Positions 17,633-30,900 of a DNA stretch of 64,000 nt are shown in pieces. Positions within the stretch are counted from its first letter, which is position 1. Every line of letters begins with the position of its first letter. Position numbers and translations under genes: made by a program. This DNA comes from Berghia stephanieae. Taxonomy: Eukaryota; Mollusca; Gastropoda; Nudibranchia; Aeolidiidae. The stretch is from contig CM067442.1 in assembly GCA_034508935.3 (NCBI GenBank), forward strand, positions 84,255,448 through 84,319,447, written 5' to 3'. The notes beneath the pieces were generated by a model, which was not told where the DNA came from, made no database searches, and saw only the letters and a list, made by a program, of their open reading frames with translations.

Positions 17633-18035
17633 AAGTGCTGCAGTTGACTTCGGACTCCTACATTTGACTGTTTCCTTCTCAGCGAGGACAAAGACAAAAC
17701 CAAGTAATCTCATTCCAACAAAAAGACAGAAAGCAAGTTAGAAAACAGATATAGGGGATAGATTAGAAGACACAGTACCTCCCTGCCCATTATGGGAGCC
17801 CTAAGGGTAAGTTACATCACTCGGCGTTAGTTTCATTCCAGGACTTAGAAGGACAGTAACATGGGATAAAAGGAATGACCTAGGTCCAATAATCAATCAT
17901 TCTCACAAACTGAAAAACTTGTCTCCCTGGCAGAAGACCCCCGGCAGGATTCCAAAAAAAGCCAAGACCAAGGACATAAAGCCACATGGAAAGGAAATGG
18001 GATAAAAGGAAGAGATAGATGAGACAACAAAAGTG
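17633..18035 (-). repeat. Family A repeat, diverged or partial copy
   Basis: Shares 'acatttgactgtttcc', 'aagtaatctcattcca' and 'acctccctgcccattatggg' with the copy at 21937-22482. A second partial match with 'cacatggaaaggaaat' lies near 17975-18000. Probably rearranged or two overlapping copies. Confidence 0.6.
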
Positions 18036-18186
18036 GACCTCTTCAGACCTCGAAATACAAAATTCACATAAAAATAAAAAGGCATCTTCCCGTCTCTCAC
18101 CTACCAGAGGAGGGCCCAGGGTAGGGTGTCAGCACAATGCCAAATGGAAAGGAAATAAGATGAAGAAAGACAAAAAAGGTGCGACA

Positions 18187-18219
18187 GTCAGACACCCCCC
18201 CCCCCCCCCCCCCCCCCCC
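18187..18219. repeat. Poly-C tract, about 33 bp
   Basis: A long C homopolymer. Its length in the assembly may be inexact. Confidence 0.9.
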
Positions 18220-18320
18220 TCCTTCATCCTCTTTCCAATTCATAATCTTTCATTTCATTAGACTCCCCCCAAAAAAGGCATAAATTACAACACCATACAT
18301 TTATGAGTAAAAGCAACAGT

Positions 18321-18326
18321 TTATTT
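18321..18326 (-). terminator. Candidate poly(A) signal of SNW1
   Basis: AATAAA on the minus strand about 810 bp downstream of the SNW1 stop codon, the first convincing one I noticed in that direction. Supported only by the hexamer. Confidence 0.3.
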
Positions 18327-19138
18327 GTATGTAGATTACGTAACATAAATGCATGAATTATTTCAACATCACATAGTCTACAGTAATAAACATTGCAAAT
18401 GAAATGGTAAACTGCTGCTATATTCAAATGAAAGTAAGGAATGGGCACTGATGCTGGTGACATATGAATTATATAATCTGTCATTTTAATTACATGCTGA
18501 TGACATACAACTTAAATAATCTGTAAATTTAATAACATTACCCAAGTAAAAAAAAAATCCAGGAGAGAAAAGAACATGACAGCAACCGGATTGTTAATTG
18601 GGGGCAATACCTGTTACCATAAACCAGGTTTCATTAAAATCAAGAACCTCCATATTTAGCTTATGGTGGCGTGAAGACCAGTCTCAATTGAAAGTTGAAA
18701 GCTGGGCATAATTCTATTGCCAGTGACGAGAAGGTCTAAGTCTATTATTATGTGATGAGGTATCACAAGGTGCCAACCTGTATATCAAAGACAATTCCAG
18801 ACTTATGATCTTTTGTGTCACTCTCTGCAATGCTTTGTCTTATGTTAGGTCATATCAATCAAAATCAAGCCTCAGTGTAAATGGTTTACACCCAACACAC
18901 AATTCATCCATTATGTTCTTAAAAATTGCATTTACCTCTTTCTGCGCCTCTTCAAAACATTCATATATTTAGACAACTCTTTATGACATTCTACTGGCTC
19001 TGTATTATATGCATATACTTTCTCTCATAAGCCTGCAATCACGTACCTAACTTTTCATTTCAAACATGAGCAGAGAAGGCAAAACTTTAAATTTAATGCA
19101 TAACCTGAACACAGTTTTTTATCACCAACAACTCATCA
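18327..19138 (-). other. SNW1 3' untranslated region or flank
   Basis: Follows the SNW1 stop codon at 19139-19141. No other gene or repeat was recognised in these 800 bases, which fits a 3' UTR. Confidence 0.5.
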
Positions 19139-19349
19139 TCAGTCCCTTCTCTTTTTACTCCCGCTTCCTTTGCTATCATAATCCCTGGAAGACCGTGAAT
19201 CTTCTGAAGGTCTCTTCTGTCCCTTTTTAGCTTCTGTGATAAAACGATCCAAGTTGAAAGGATCTTCCTCCACATCTCTCGTAAATTGGACTGGTCCCTC
19301 TCGACGCCGACTCCGATCAGTTCCCTCAAAATCTTTATCTGGAACAAAT
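19139..19349 (-). CDS. SNW1: SNW1 exon 14 (last exon, stop)
   Basis: Residues 467-536, FVPDKDFEGTDRSRRREGPV, EEDPFNLDRFITEAKKG and the basic end GSGSKKRRD. TGA at 19139-19141. Confidence 0.95.
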
Positions 19350-22300
19350 CTGAAAAACAAAAAAAAATAATGAAGAAAATCTATTAACTTAAACTCAATT
19401 CAAGCATAATTCAGATTTTTATCACCTCTGACAGAATAGATATGAAATCTCAATTTCAAGTATATTATAAGGTAATAATTCCTTCACGTTAGATATAAAA
19501 CAAAAGAAGAAGGTGGGACTATGAAAAAGCCTTTTCATTGCACACCTAATCATGACAGAGTCAACTACACATCAACACCCTATGGACACACCATTCCAAA
19601 TGCAGTCCTTCAGAGCTGTGGGGCACATGGATCTGGGGTTCAACCTGACTTCTTTTGTGCCAAATCAAAATGGACAATAACAATAACATTTTACCCTTCT
19701 GATAGTAAGTCTATCTCAAAGTACTTTCCATCGGGTCCGATTGACCCTGCTACCTGTGCAATGAAATGGGAGGGAGGGGTGCAAGTGGTGGGAGCAGAAA
19801 AAATCTCCACATCGCCCATAATCAATCCACCCTACTACAACCCCTTTAAAAAATATCCTGAAATAAGAGTTTGCACCATGAATTTTTCCGAGTCTGCCAG
19901 CCTGGTAGTCTTATTTTGTGTTCCAAATCTCGTAGTACACATTGCAAGTATCCGCATCATAAAATTTCCTTAGGGACCAACTTGTGACTCTGAGACTAGC
20001 AAGTCCTGGCAGAATTGACTCAATGAATATGAAATTTAAGACAATCGACCAAGCACTCTTCAGCACCCACCTTTTTTGTTTCATTATGGTCTCCAAGTCA
20101 TCCCCATAAAGGTCATTATCCAGATTTTTGGAAGGTCTGTAAATAGACTTGGAAATATTGCCTTCTTCCCTCCATGGCTTGTCATAAACGTTGTAAGCTT
20201 CGTCATCACCAAATCCACTGTCCATTCCCTGGAGAAAGATGTAAAGTTGGGGACTAAAAAGTATGAAGCAGCAATGCATTAACCTTTATGCGACAGTAAA
20301 AATTTCTAGAATTACAATTAAAGCACCCAAGAAATTTTTTTTTTTTTTTTTTTTTGTTTGTTGCTTTAGGTCTCTTCCAACACAATTGAGGTTATATGAG
20401 AGACCGCTGAAACAAAAAAACAAGCAATCTAACAAAAATAGTACAAATGTAAATCAAAATCATAACCTAAAGATATCATAAGCTAAATTATAAATAACCA
20501 AGAACAAACAGGCAGAAGATTTACAGAAAAAAAAAATATCCCCTGTCAAAAATACAATCACAAACCAAAGAAGCAGGATAGGCTAGTAAAGAGAAGAAAA
20601 AACGACATCACTATCGGATCATACACCCATGCGAACATCATAGGTATATGATTCAAGGGTGATGCTCCCATCCAACCACCCGCGCACCCAAGAAAAAGCA
20701 GGGCACAAGCACAATACCCCACGAATAGGAACACACTCAAATGTTTACAAATCATATATATATAAAACAAATTCAGTGCATAACATAGAGATAATTTACA
20801 AGACAAAAAATATCATCTCCCAAAACTCTTAACTATACATTTGACTGTTTCCCTTCCAGCTAGGTCTCATTCCAAGACAAAGCAGAAAGCATGTTGGAAT
20901 ACGACTCAGAACTTTTATGTTCAGACTATAATACACAACAAACAAATACACTGTAGGTAATACCCAGATATATGACACAATCCCAACATAAAGAACACAT
21001 TATTCTCTAATCATTTATATCACCAATGGCTCTTCCAGACATTTCTGGAATGACCCGAAGGGACATACAGGAAATGTTATAAATTTCAAATGGGACAGAA
21101 CATACACATACAGAAGCAAAGAGAGTGCAGTACTATTAAAGATTACTGAGGAATTTGGCCTGACATGCAAAGATTTACACATAAAAAGGGAAAGACGTGT
21201 TAAATCCTTTTTTTTTTTTACAGGAGCAATTAATCATTATTAGTGTTGTTTGTTGTTTCCCGTTCTGATACAACACTGTTAGATCATTTCTACACGAGTA
21301 AAAAGGAAGATAGCACCAGAGAAGAAATTTGGACAATGGGAGACTACTTCAAGTTCAAGAGAACAGACTATGCAGAGGGAGGCAAAAGAGGTAGCATAGC
21401 TATAAACTTAGGAAACCAGCCCAAGGGAGGCCAACTGTTCCCCACCTTAGGAGGAAGTCCATACTAAACTATAATAAGGCCATAGATGAATAGGTTTTTA
21501 ATACCAGGTCTTCATTCTTATATCTTTTTCATATAAATTACCTTAGACTGGTTAAACAATCTTTGATCAAACTGTGTTTCTCTACTTCCACCAGCACCAG
21601 CATTAGGAAGACCCAGGGCAATCTGTTCTGTGATCTCTCTTTCTTTGTCCCTCTGAAGACGATTTCTGAAAGAAAAAGGAAATATGATTAATTCACTTTC
21701 AACTTCTTTCCCCTAGTCTTTGGAAAACACAGGCTAAGCTTAAAAAACAGCCACGGTTGGCTATATATAGCCTTTAAAAATATGTAATTTTTGTGTCATG
21801 GGTGGTGCTTATGTGTTTTTGATCTTAGTAAGTACTGCAGTCCTTGTGACATTTATTTCAACACTCAGCAAAACAGAAGACATGTTAGATTGCAGCTGCG
21901 CTCACAAGAAAAAGTGAGTCAAGGTGACATAGTTTTTTGTTTTTAAGGGTTTTACGGCGCTTGCAACACATTTAGGTTATATCAGCGCCAGTAAAAAGGA
22001 AGAAAATGGGATAGTAAAAAGTTCTAGAATTACAATTAAAGCACCCAAGAAAAAGCAAGACAAAGGGGAACTGAGAACAAATAGGGATCAGATGTAGATT
22101 CCAAGAGCATACCACCAATGTACTTAGTTTGAAACCACCTACAAGTCTCATCCAGGCACAAGCACAAAATCCAACAAAGAGGAATACACTCAAATGCTTA
22201 CATTATACATTCAAAATAAAAATAATAATACATAACAGAGAGATGATTTACAAGGAAAAAAATATCATCTCCCAAAACAATAACTATGCATTTGACTGTT

Positions 22301-25300
22301 TCCCTCCCAGCTAGGACTCCGGCCAAAGCCAGGACAAAACCAAGTAATCTCATTCCAAGACAACGACAGAAAGCATGTTGGAAAACAGATATAAGGGGAT
22401 AGAAGACACAGTATGTACCTCCCTGCCCACTATGGGAGGTCAGGATCCCCACCCAGTAGGTGACATAGAAAAAGAAAGCAAAAGTAGAAACCACAAGCAT
22501 TATACTCATATCTAGCCTGATGGAAACAAAATACAAGCAACCAACATGAGGATGTCATGGTTATTGACCCGAGTTAAAACAATGTGGCTATATATATATA
22601 TAAATATATATATTATACATCGATTCTAGTATGCAGAAATTATGAAATAACATTTATCCTCAAATCGCACACAGCACACAAAAAAAAAAAAAAAAGAAAT
22701 AAAATCATTTGGCACAGCTAATGTCAGGTTTAAATCATCAGAAAGGAAAGGCAAAGACATTGTATCCAATTCTACTTGCCAATTATTCCCACAACCATTC
22801 TAAACTAAAGAAAATCTAAATGACTGGTATCAGCTTAAAACAAAAATATAGGGGTACTTAAATTGTTTTTAGAATACCTTTTGTCTGGTGCAGCTCTTGC
22901 AATATTCCTCTCCCTTTGCCTTTCCTTTGCTCTGTCTTTCCTCATTTCATCACGTTCAACCACACCTTCATCTTTAACATGGGAATTAAATAAAAAAATA
23001 CAAGAAAAGTCACAAAAATGAGCATAAAATATCAACTGATACGAGCATAAAGAATGAAATCAAATTGAAAGATGCTTTTAAAATTTATACTTTAAAACAG
23101 ATAACTCTTTAAAACAGATAACTCCAAAACTGAATATGATTATCTGAACTATGTGACTTTTTGATTAATTCATTAATAATTCAATAATCCAAACCTAAAC
23201 ACAGGGAAATTAACTATTGAATTAAAAAATAAAAAAACTGCTAAATAAAAAAACAACACATTGACTAGTGCACTACTATTATCCTTAACATCATCCTCAA
23301 TGTGGCGTTTATTTCCCAAATAAATGAACCAAGCTGCAAACATTTTGTAAGGGAATGCTTCCATTATTTTTCTTCTGCAGGGTGTCAGATAACCTTTTAA
23401 GTCTGATTACAGTCTAATATTAAGATGGGAATTAATTACAGCACAAAATACACAAAGCACGACCTAGAAGTATGAACCTTAATCACTCATTACCTACTAT
23501 TTCATATTGTAAAACTTGTAGCAGGCACCATTTATTATAACTAACAAACCTGTCTTAAGCCGGGCTAAAAAACATTTCAAATTCTTAAATTCCTCCCTCC
23601 CCTTGGTCACCAGAAAAATAAATAAATAATTCACAATGGTAATGAACAAAATAAATAAATTAATAATTTAATAAAAAATCAATCAAATGTGACAAACCTC
23701 CTCCATCCTCTCTACGAATGCCTGCCCTCTCTTCCCTTGCTTTCTGAGCAAGAAGTCTGAGGTTAGTCTCCTTAATGTTCTTGACTGTCTTCACTTTATT
23801 CTTCTCAATAGTTGCTCTCATTTCCACAGCTTCTCTTGCCTGAGGAAAAACATAATTATCTATAAAAGAAAAGATGTAACTATATCAAGTGAGCTTGTAG
23901 GATGATTCACAATGAACGGATCGGAATTTAAAATTTAAAAAAAAACAAAACAAAAACAAAAAAAACGAAATAAAACAGGAAAATTACATGAATACATTAA
24001 GTATGAAAAATGTCCACTGTCTTTTCTAAAAAGCACTTAAAATGCCTTACAGTACGATAGAAAATAAATGAGATAAAAACAAACCTTTCTGTCAGCAATA
24101 TAGAGAGCCTCAGCCAGTTTTGCAAAGTTTTCATTGACATGAACACCCTGCAATCCTCTTCCATCAGCAGCCAGACGTTTGTCTAGAGGGATGGTGTAAC
24201 CCTGTCAAAATAAAAAAAATTTTAATCTTGTTAGACTAACTATGGAAAGAAAGAAAACTTTATTACCATTTTTACTATTATAATTTGAGACGAGGGAATA
24301 AAAAGCTTGTAATCGTTGCTATGTTTAACGATGGTTTGGATAGACTCAAAATTTATGAGATACTCTCTTTCTTTGCAATGATCTGACTATGTTCTTACAA
24401 ACAGAACTAAAAGTAAAATCTGACGATCGGACTATGTGGCTGCTGGTTTGGTCCCCTCTCCATCCATCTTCTCATCCTTCCCATTCTCCTTTCCCCCCCC
24501 CCCCCCCCCCACTTTCTCCATTTTCCTCATCCTGCTCCTCCTCTTCTTCATCACATCTGCTTTCTCCTTGTCTTTGTAACACCCTCCCTCCCCTTTCTAA
24601 CTACACCTTCTGCATCGTGTCAATGGACAACACATATGTGCCATGACCACAACCCACCCACTCCCCAGGTCATCTCAAAATCTGCCTATTCTTTCTCACC
24701 GTGAATTTGCTTTGACCTTTTCATCACATAGGTGATAACCAATATAATGGATTTGTTTCATGTAAAACAATGGATAGAATAGGTGGGTGTAGTTATTATC
24801 GTCAGCACAAATTGATTGCTTCTGTAAACCATGATTTTACTGACTGATTTTATCTCTTTATTTGAACATTTTGCTTACAAGCACAGTTCCATTTGGTTAA
24901 GTATGCTTACATAAGGGGAAATGGTAGAAATTGTTTTGCAACCAAGTGTGCTGATAAACGGAGACTACTATACTATAAAACTGTATTCTCATTGATGGTA
25001 TGTTACAGATTAATGTATCACAATCATTTAGGAACTATAAAAAGGAGCAGAAAATTCACTTCACCTCACACAATCATTGTGTACATTCATGGTCAGAAAA
25101 ATATGAACTTTTTCAAATAATACACCCAGCACTATCATTGTAGACATAGACATTCATCATTCAAAATTATCAAAGAATTACGTTTAACAATATAATAACA
25201 TAACAACTCACTCTGTTATTTTTCCAGTTTGATATACAAGGTGGAATCTTCCAATCCTGCTGCTCTTTGGCAGACACCTGATTAGACGAAAGGAAATATT

Positions 25301-27954
25301 TAAGTTAACTAAATTAAAATCAAACTTTTAATGACATTCTTTATCCAGCAGTAGGTTTCAATAGGTCGAGTAAGCATCTTACAAGTAAACGATCATAGTT
25401 AAATTTTGTATTTTTGTCATTATTTTTTAACAAAGTCACACAATACTTTTAACAGTGTTTCAGTAGCTTGAGTCTTATTACCATCTGTCAGAATGTAATA
25501 AAGATATTGTCAGCGGGTTATCGGTTTCCTTTTACATAAAAAGAGCCATGTGACTCTAATCAGAAGTTGTCATTATCATTGCAAAAATAAACCTTCATTG
25601 TAAAAATTTAAAAAATAGCCCAAAACTTACTTTCCTATTTGGTGAATGCATCACAGGTGCTGGTGGTGATGGAGGCCCTCTTGGGATCTTTTTGTTTACT
25701 CTTGAAGAAAGATAATGATATTCATGAAAAAAAAATACCAACTAGGTGGTGCATGTCAAGTAAGAAAAATAATTCAGACGTATAATTATTGTTTAAAATA
25801 AATTCTTCCTGGTAATGAATTAAAAATTAAAAAAACATTATGTTGCTTTATCATAAAATTAAAAAGGGAAAAAAAAAAGAAAAATCAGAACCACATTACT
25901 AGAATCCGTTGCTGTTCTTACTTGAATTTTGGTGGCTCCATTGGATCTTTTTGTGTCTCAACCATTCTGATAATTCTTTGTTTTGCTCCTGAGTTAAATG
26001 CAACACCTTGCTGAGACGGTGTGTATCTGAGATGAAAATTTAAAAAAAATTAAGAGTCAAATTACATTTTTTATATGAATGAGAAAGTAAAACATAAAAT
26101 GAGTATACAATTCCCCCCTGAAAACTTATCGACGTCCACACGCATATCAACCATCTAAATTGGATGTAAAGCTGCTATAATTTGAAAAATTTCAACATAC
26201 AAAACAAATCAAGAGTATAAAAGAGCACTCAATGACCCAACTTTGTTCTAGAACATAAGAAGGCCCAAGAACAAAAACATTCGTGATTTACTTACAAACC
26301 AAACACAATCAAACAAAAATGCTCTCTGGTTGTAAATTAAAGCCTTTAATCATTAACTCCCAGTGGAAAAAAATTTAGTAGTATGTGGAGATCCTCATGA
26401 CATTAACATTTTAAAAATAATATTCACTCAAATTCACCATATATAGATTCCACAATTCTCTTTGATATGGCACAGTTTTACTTTCAAAAGCCAAGCAAGA
26501 CAATATGTACACAGTGATAAATAAAAGGACCTTTAACTATTATAAATACTGACCTGATGTACTGAGCAGGAGCCTGTTTTTCAGCATGCCTGACAGGCAT
26601 AGCTGCGCTGACCTTGCCAGAAACGAGTTTCTCTAAAGCAAGTCTAGTTTTTTCAGTGTTTTCTTCAACTTCCTCCTCTCCAGGCCGTTGCAAAGAAGGG
26701 TCATCCTCTTCTATTGGTTTTGGCAGAAGGTCTTGGGGCCGTGAATGCACCACCTGTCACATATCACATGAATAAAAATTATTATAATGCAAAAATTGGC
26801 GCATTATTTAATACCAATGCACAAAAGATGACTGCAATGTTTCAGCATTTAAAAAGTAAATTCCCAAATAAAACATATCAAAATGTATAATAATTTCAAT
26901 CAACCCTCACTGTACTCATAATTGCTAACTCATGCTTCAAAATTGAATAACGAGGTATAAGGAGTGGCATCAGAAAGATCGATACATAAATGAAGAAAAT
27001 AGAAGTAAAAATAAAAATGAAAATAATGAAGAGCAGACTTGCCGACTGTTTAGAGACAATAATCTGGAAAAATTGTGGGCAAATTTAGTGATAATGTTAC
27101 TGTCGTTGTGCAATTCAAAATATTATCTATGAAACAATATAAAATAATAAATAAAAAATAAATCAAAGGGCAGCTTACTTTATCCTTTCCATGACCTTGT
27201 CTTGCAATGGCGTCATATTTGATTTTTCCTTCAGCATCAAGCTGTACAGCAAGGGCATTAGAAGTTGTCTGTTTCTTACCCATGCCCAGGGATACTGTGC
27301 GATGGGAATTTCTGGATAGGCTCCTCCATTTCCAAAGTCCTGGAAGAAAAAAAAAAAGGAGGAAAAATAAATACATACAAAATAATTCCTTCAAACTAAT
27401 GATCGAAAAACAAATAAAATGAATCAAAAAAAAAAAAAAAAAAGAAATATAATAATAGAAATATAATAAATGAATTAATTTTTTTTTTAAATAACAAAAT
27501 TGAATTTTACTTTGATTAAAAAAAAAAAAAAATTCTTTAACAGAGTTCCCCCAATAAAACCAGGAAAAGCCTGAAGGGATAAAAAAGGAAATCAGGGGTA
27601 CTGTTACAACACAAATGCAGGGCTGCTAATATCAATGTCAAAATGTGGGACATCTTTCAGGAGACCGTAGAACAGATTGGGGGTGGTGATATTGTGCTAA
27701 AATTGACATAATTGGCAATGAAAATGGAGTTATTATCCTGATGGCAAAGCACTTCACAAATCTTAAAAGGTGGGGTATCTTCTGTCAAATGTTACTGACT
27801 CAGGCAACATGGATTTGATACGATAAAGAGCTAAAGATGTGCTTAAAAGAAAGAAAATAAAGACAAACAAATATGACGTTGGCTAAAGCACAGTGAGGTT
27901 CCGAGCAAAAGTCACATAATAAGAATGAATATAAAAAGTAAGATTTTAAAAATA

Positions 27955-27985
<31 letters not shown>

Positions 27986-30900
27986 TAGATCTTTATTGTC
28001 CATAAATATGGCAATTTGTCATTTAGTTACACTTGTTATAACGTTAAACGATAACTGTAACACTGAACAGATATTTCACTCCTACTTATTTTCTCTCTCT
28101 CTCTTCCTCTCTTTCTTTCACACGTGCGATATACACAACATAAACATATTCATTTCGTTTTCATTTTGTTACGATTGTGGCAATTCCACCCCAAAATTAT
28201 CACCATTATCAATTGGTCAGTTAATCTTACCTTAAATAAATTAATCAGTTAATCAGTCAACGAATCAATCCTTGGTTTTTCTGTACCATATGGAATATTC
28301 AAAATTATTATTGCTGATGGAACGAACGTTGATTTATACTTGTTAGTTCTACATTTAATCTGACAAAACCTTCTCCCAGATGGTAAAAGACTAAATTCAT
28401 GGTATAAAATATGTTTTTTATTGTTGGTAATTGAGAATGCTTTCCTTTCTATTGCTTTTCCATGAATTCTTTCTACTCCATCAAGAGGATGGTTTATTAT
28501 TTTTGATGCCTCTTTGATAGATTTTGAAATTTTTGATTTATCTTTAAGTCGACATCCTCCAAACCATATGGTGCAGCCAAACGCAATTACATTTTTTTAA
28601 AATGGGAATTTTACTTTGATTAAAAAAAAAAAAGATTTATTTAACAGAGTTCCCCAATAAAACCAGGAAAAGCCTGCCCAACTGTGGAATAACCTCCCAT
28701 GGCTGAAACCGGTTGCCAGAATGCCTTAATGCTGTTGCTAGAGTTCACATCCTGCTTTTTAACCCCCTTAAAAAAATAACAATAATGCAAATAGTATATA
28801 ACATAAATTCATGATTACCTCTTGAGTCCTTGGGATCCAGCCTTTTCTGTGACCATATGGGGGTGCTGCCCTATTACTCATGACAGGGGCAACCTATTTT
28901 TAAAAAATGAAATGAAAATATATGTAGCATATTTAAACCGTTTTATTGCTATATAATACACAAGAACCGGAAATTCGTGTCCAGAGATGAACTTCGCCTG
29001 AAACTTCTTTAATCATGACCATGGCCAATTCAACCAACCTTAGAACTCAGATATTCCCTGATGCAGCAGCAATGAAAAAATTTTTTTTTAATAAAGTCTA
29101 CTATTATGTCTGGAAGACAGCACTCAGTAATAGACTATTTATGTTTCATGGGCATGATAGCCTGAAGACTTTTGAGACCTTAAAAAAATGCATCAACAGA
29201 CTGTCACTAACTGTACTTGTCTTAAGTTTTGTTTATTTATTGTTAATTTGTATGGACTGTTAAACTTAAAATAATGATTTTGCTTGAAACAGACATTGAG
29301 AAGAAGAAGAAGAAGAAGAAGAAGAAGAAAGAAGAAGAAGAAGAAGAAGAAGAAGAAGAAGAAGAGAAGAAGAAGAAGAAGAAGAAGAAGAGAAGAGAAG
29401 AAGAAGAAGAAGATGATGATGATGATGATTATGAGGAGTAAAAGAGAAAGAGGAGACAATGATGACAAAAAATCACAATTTCACCAAAATCATGAAGTAC
29501 CGGCAATATGAACGTCTAAACATTAGACCAGCTAAAAATTCTTCTGTCAAATATATCTGACTCAGGCAATGCAGAATTTGATTCTCAAAAGAGCAAAACA
29601 TGCACTAAAAAAGAAGAAGACAATTTCTCTACTTGCTAGCAGAGCCGAATAACTTACCTGCATCTGAGCTCTAAAATTTCGTTCATCATCGTCTCTGTCA
29701 AACCTCTGCACAGGTGCAGGAAGAATGCTGGGAAAGAGATTGATTTTATTAAAAATTGATCAAAATTCAGTACAAACATTTTTAAAAAAGTGTCTTACTC
29801 TTTGACTGTATACAGTGAAAAAAACATAACGATAAAAATAAGTGGACAATTGTAATGAAGCAGTGTTCTCCATTTTATGTGTAGATGTGAGATTTTTAGA
29901 GAAACTCATTCCCTTGTTAAAAAAAAAAAATTGGTTTTACTTTCGTTTGATTAATCTTTTTAAATTTTATTTGCCTTTTCTGAAAGTCTCCTATACATTT
30001 CAATCTTAATTAGAATTAGAAGCAGATCAGACAATTTTTGCCAGTTATGGCCAGATTAGGTACTAAGTAAACGTTCAGTTGGCACTCGGTGGTGAGCTGA
30101 TAAATGGGCTTATGGCTTCAATTTCTAGGCCTTTTGAGTTTGAGTGACAGGTCTCATAAAAAATACATAGAATTACTGTTAATGGATGGACTTTAATTAT
30201 CTATATCTCATTTTATTCAAGAAAAATTACCCTGTCCTTTGACGTTGATTATGTTTATTCAGTGCCAATCTAGTATCCCTTATGACCTGGATAGCATAGG
30301 GTATGGTTCAATTTGAAAAATTAAAAGATCAGAAATTTGCAAAAAAAATTCTTGTATGTATTGTAAGCGCAAATAAGTTAACATCTGAACTTTTGAATAA
30401 AATTAAATTCAGGGCAAAATTTTACCCCGCATCCCTGAATCTATCCCAGAAAAATACACATTCAAATGCCAGCAGCCATTATAGAGCAGTTTTGAAAAGT
30501 AAATTGTGGTCATTACTGGAAATGCAAGTTTCCAATCACAATTTCCGTCAGTTAATAACAAAGGCAAATACGAGTACATTGTTCAGCCCTTCTTGTGAAA
30601 CCTCCAATATTATGGAGGATCACTCCAAAGTTTGTAGGGGATTACACTGTAAACTTTTAAAAACACTGCACATAACACTAATATTAATATGCGGATTAAA
30701 AAGCAGGATGTGAACTCTAGCAACAGCATTAAGGCACTCTGACAACCGGTTTCAGCCATGGGAGGTTATTCCACAGTTGGGCAATGGAAGGGAAAATAAA
30801 ACTAACACAACATATCTACTGGCCACCTGATCTTTACAAAATTTATATCGCCAGAATCGTGTTGATTAGCTCTTGTAGGATTCAATGATATCAATATCAA

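Larger units (their letters stand above)
19350..29657 (-). other. SNW1: SNW1 introns 2-13
   Basis: Twelve introns, from about 0.4 kb to 1.4 kb. Recognised contents: family A and B repeats (20283-20905, 21937-22482), a poly-C run at 24493-24509, two copies of a 65-bp block (27507-27570 and 28612-28676), a LINE 3' end (27955-28590) and a (GAA)n array (29298-29430). The remaining intron DNA, for example 19350-20070, 22483-22877, 22972-23697, 24202-25211 and 26027-26553, is AT-rich and shows nothing I could recognise. Confidence 0.75.

Noticed and set aside
19521-19973. 150-residue plus-strand frame in an SNW1 intron
   Set aside because: No domain recognised, no splice or promoter evidence, lies in the last SNW1 intron antisense to the gene.
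21972-22193. Hydrophobic small protein encoded by family A
   Set aside because: The frame is not conserved among the other family A copies.
29284-29511. Arg/Lys-rich frame
   Set aside because: Translation of the (GAA)n tract.
30303-30713. 136-residue plus-strand frame in SNW1 intron 1
   Set aside because: Lies in a duplicated repeat block and its partner block (31115-31690) lacks the frame. No motif.
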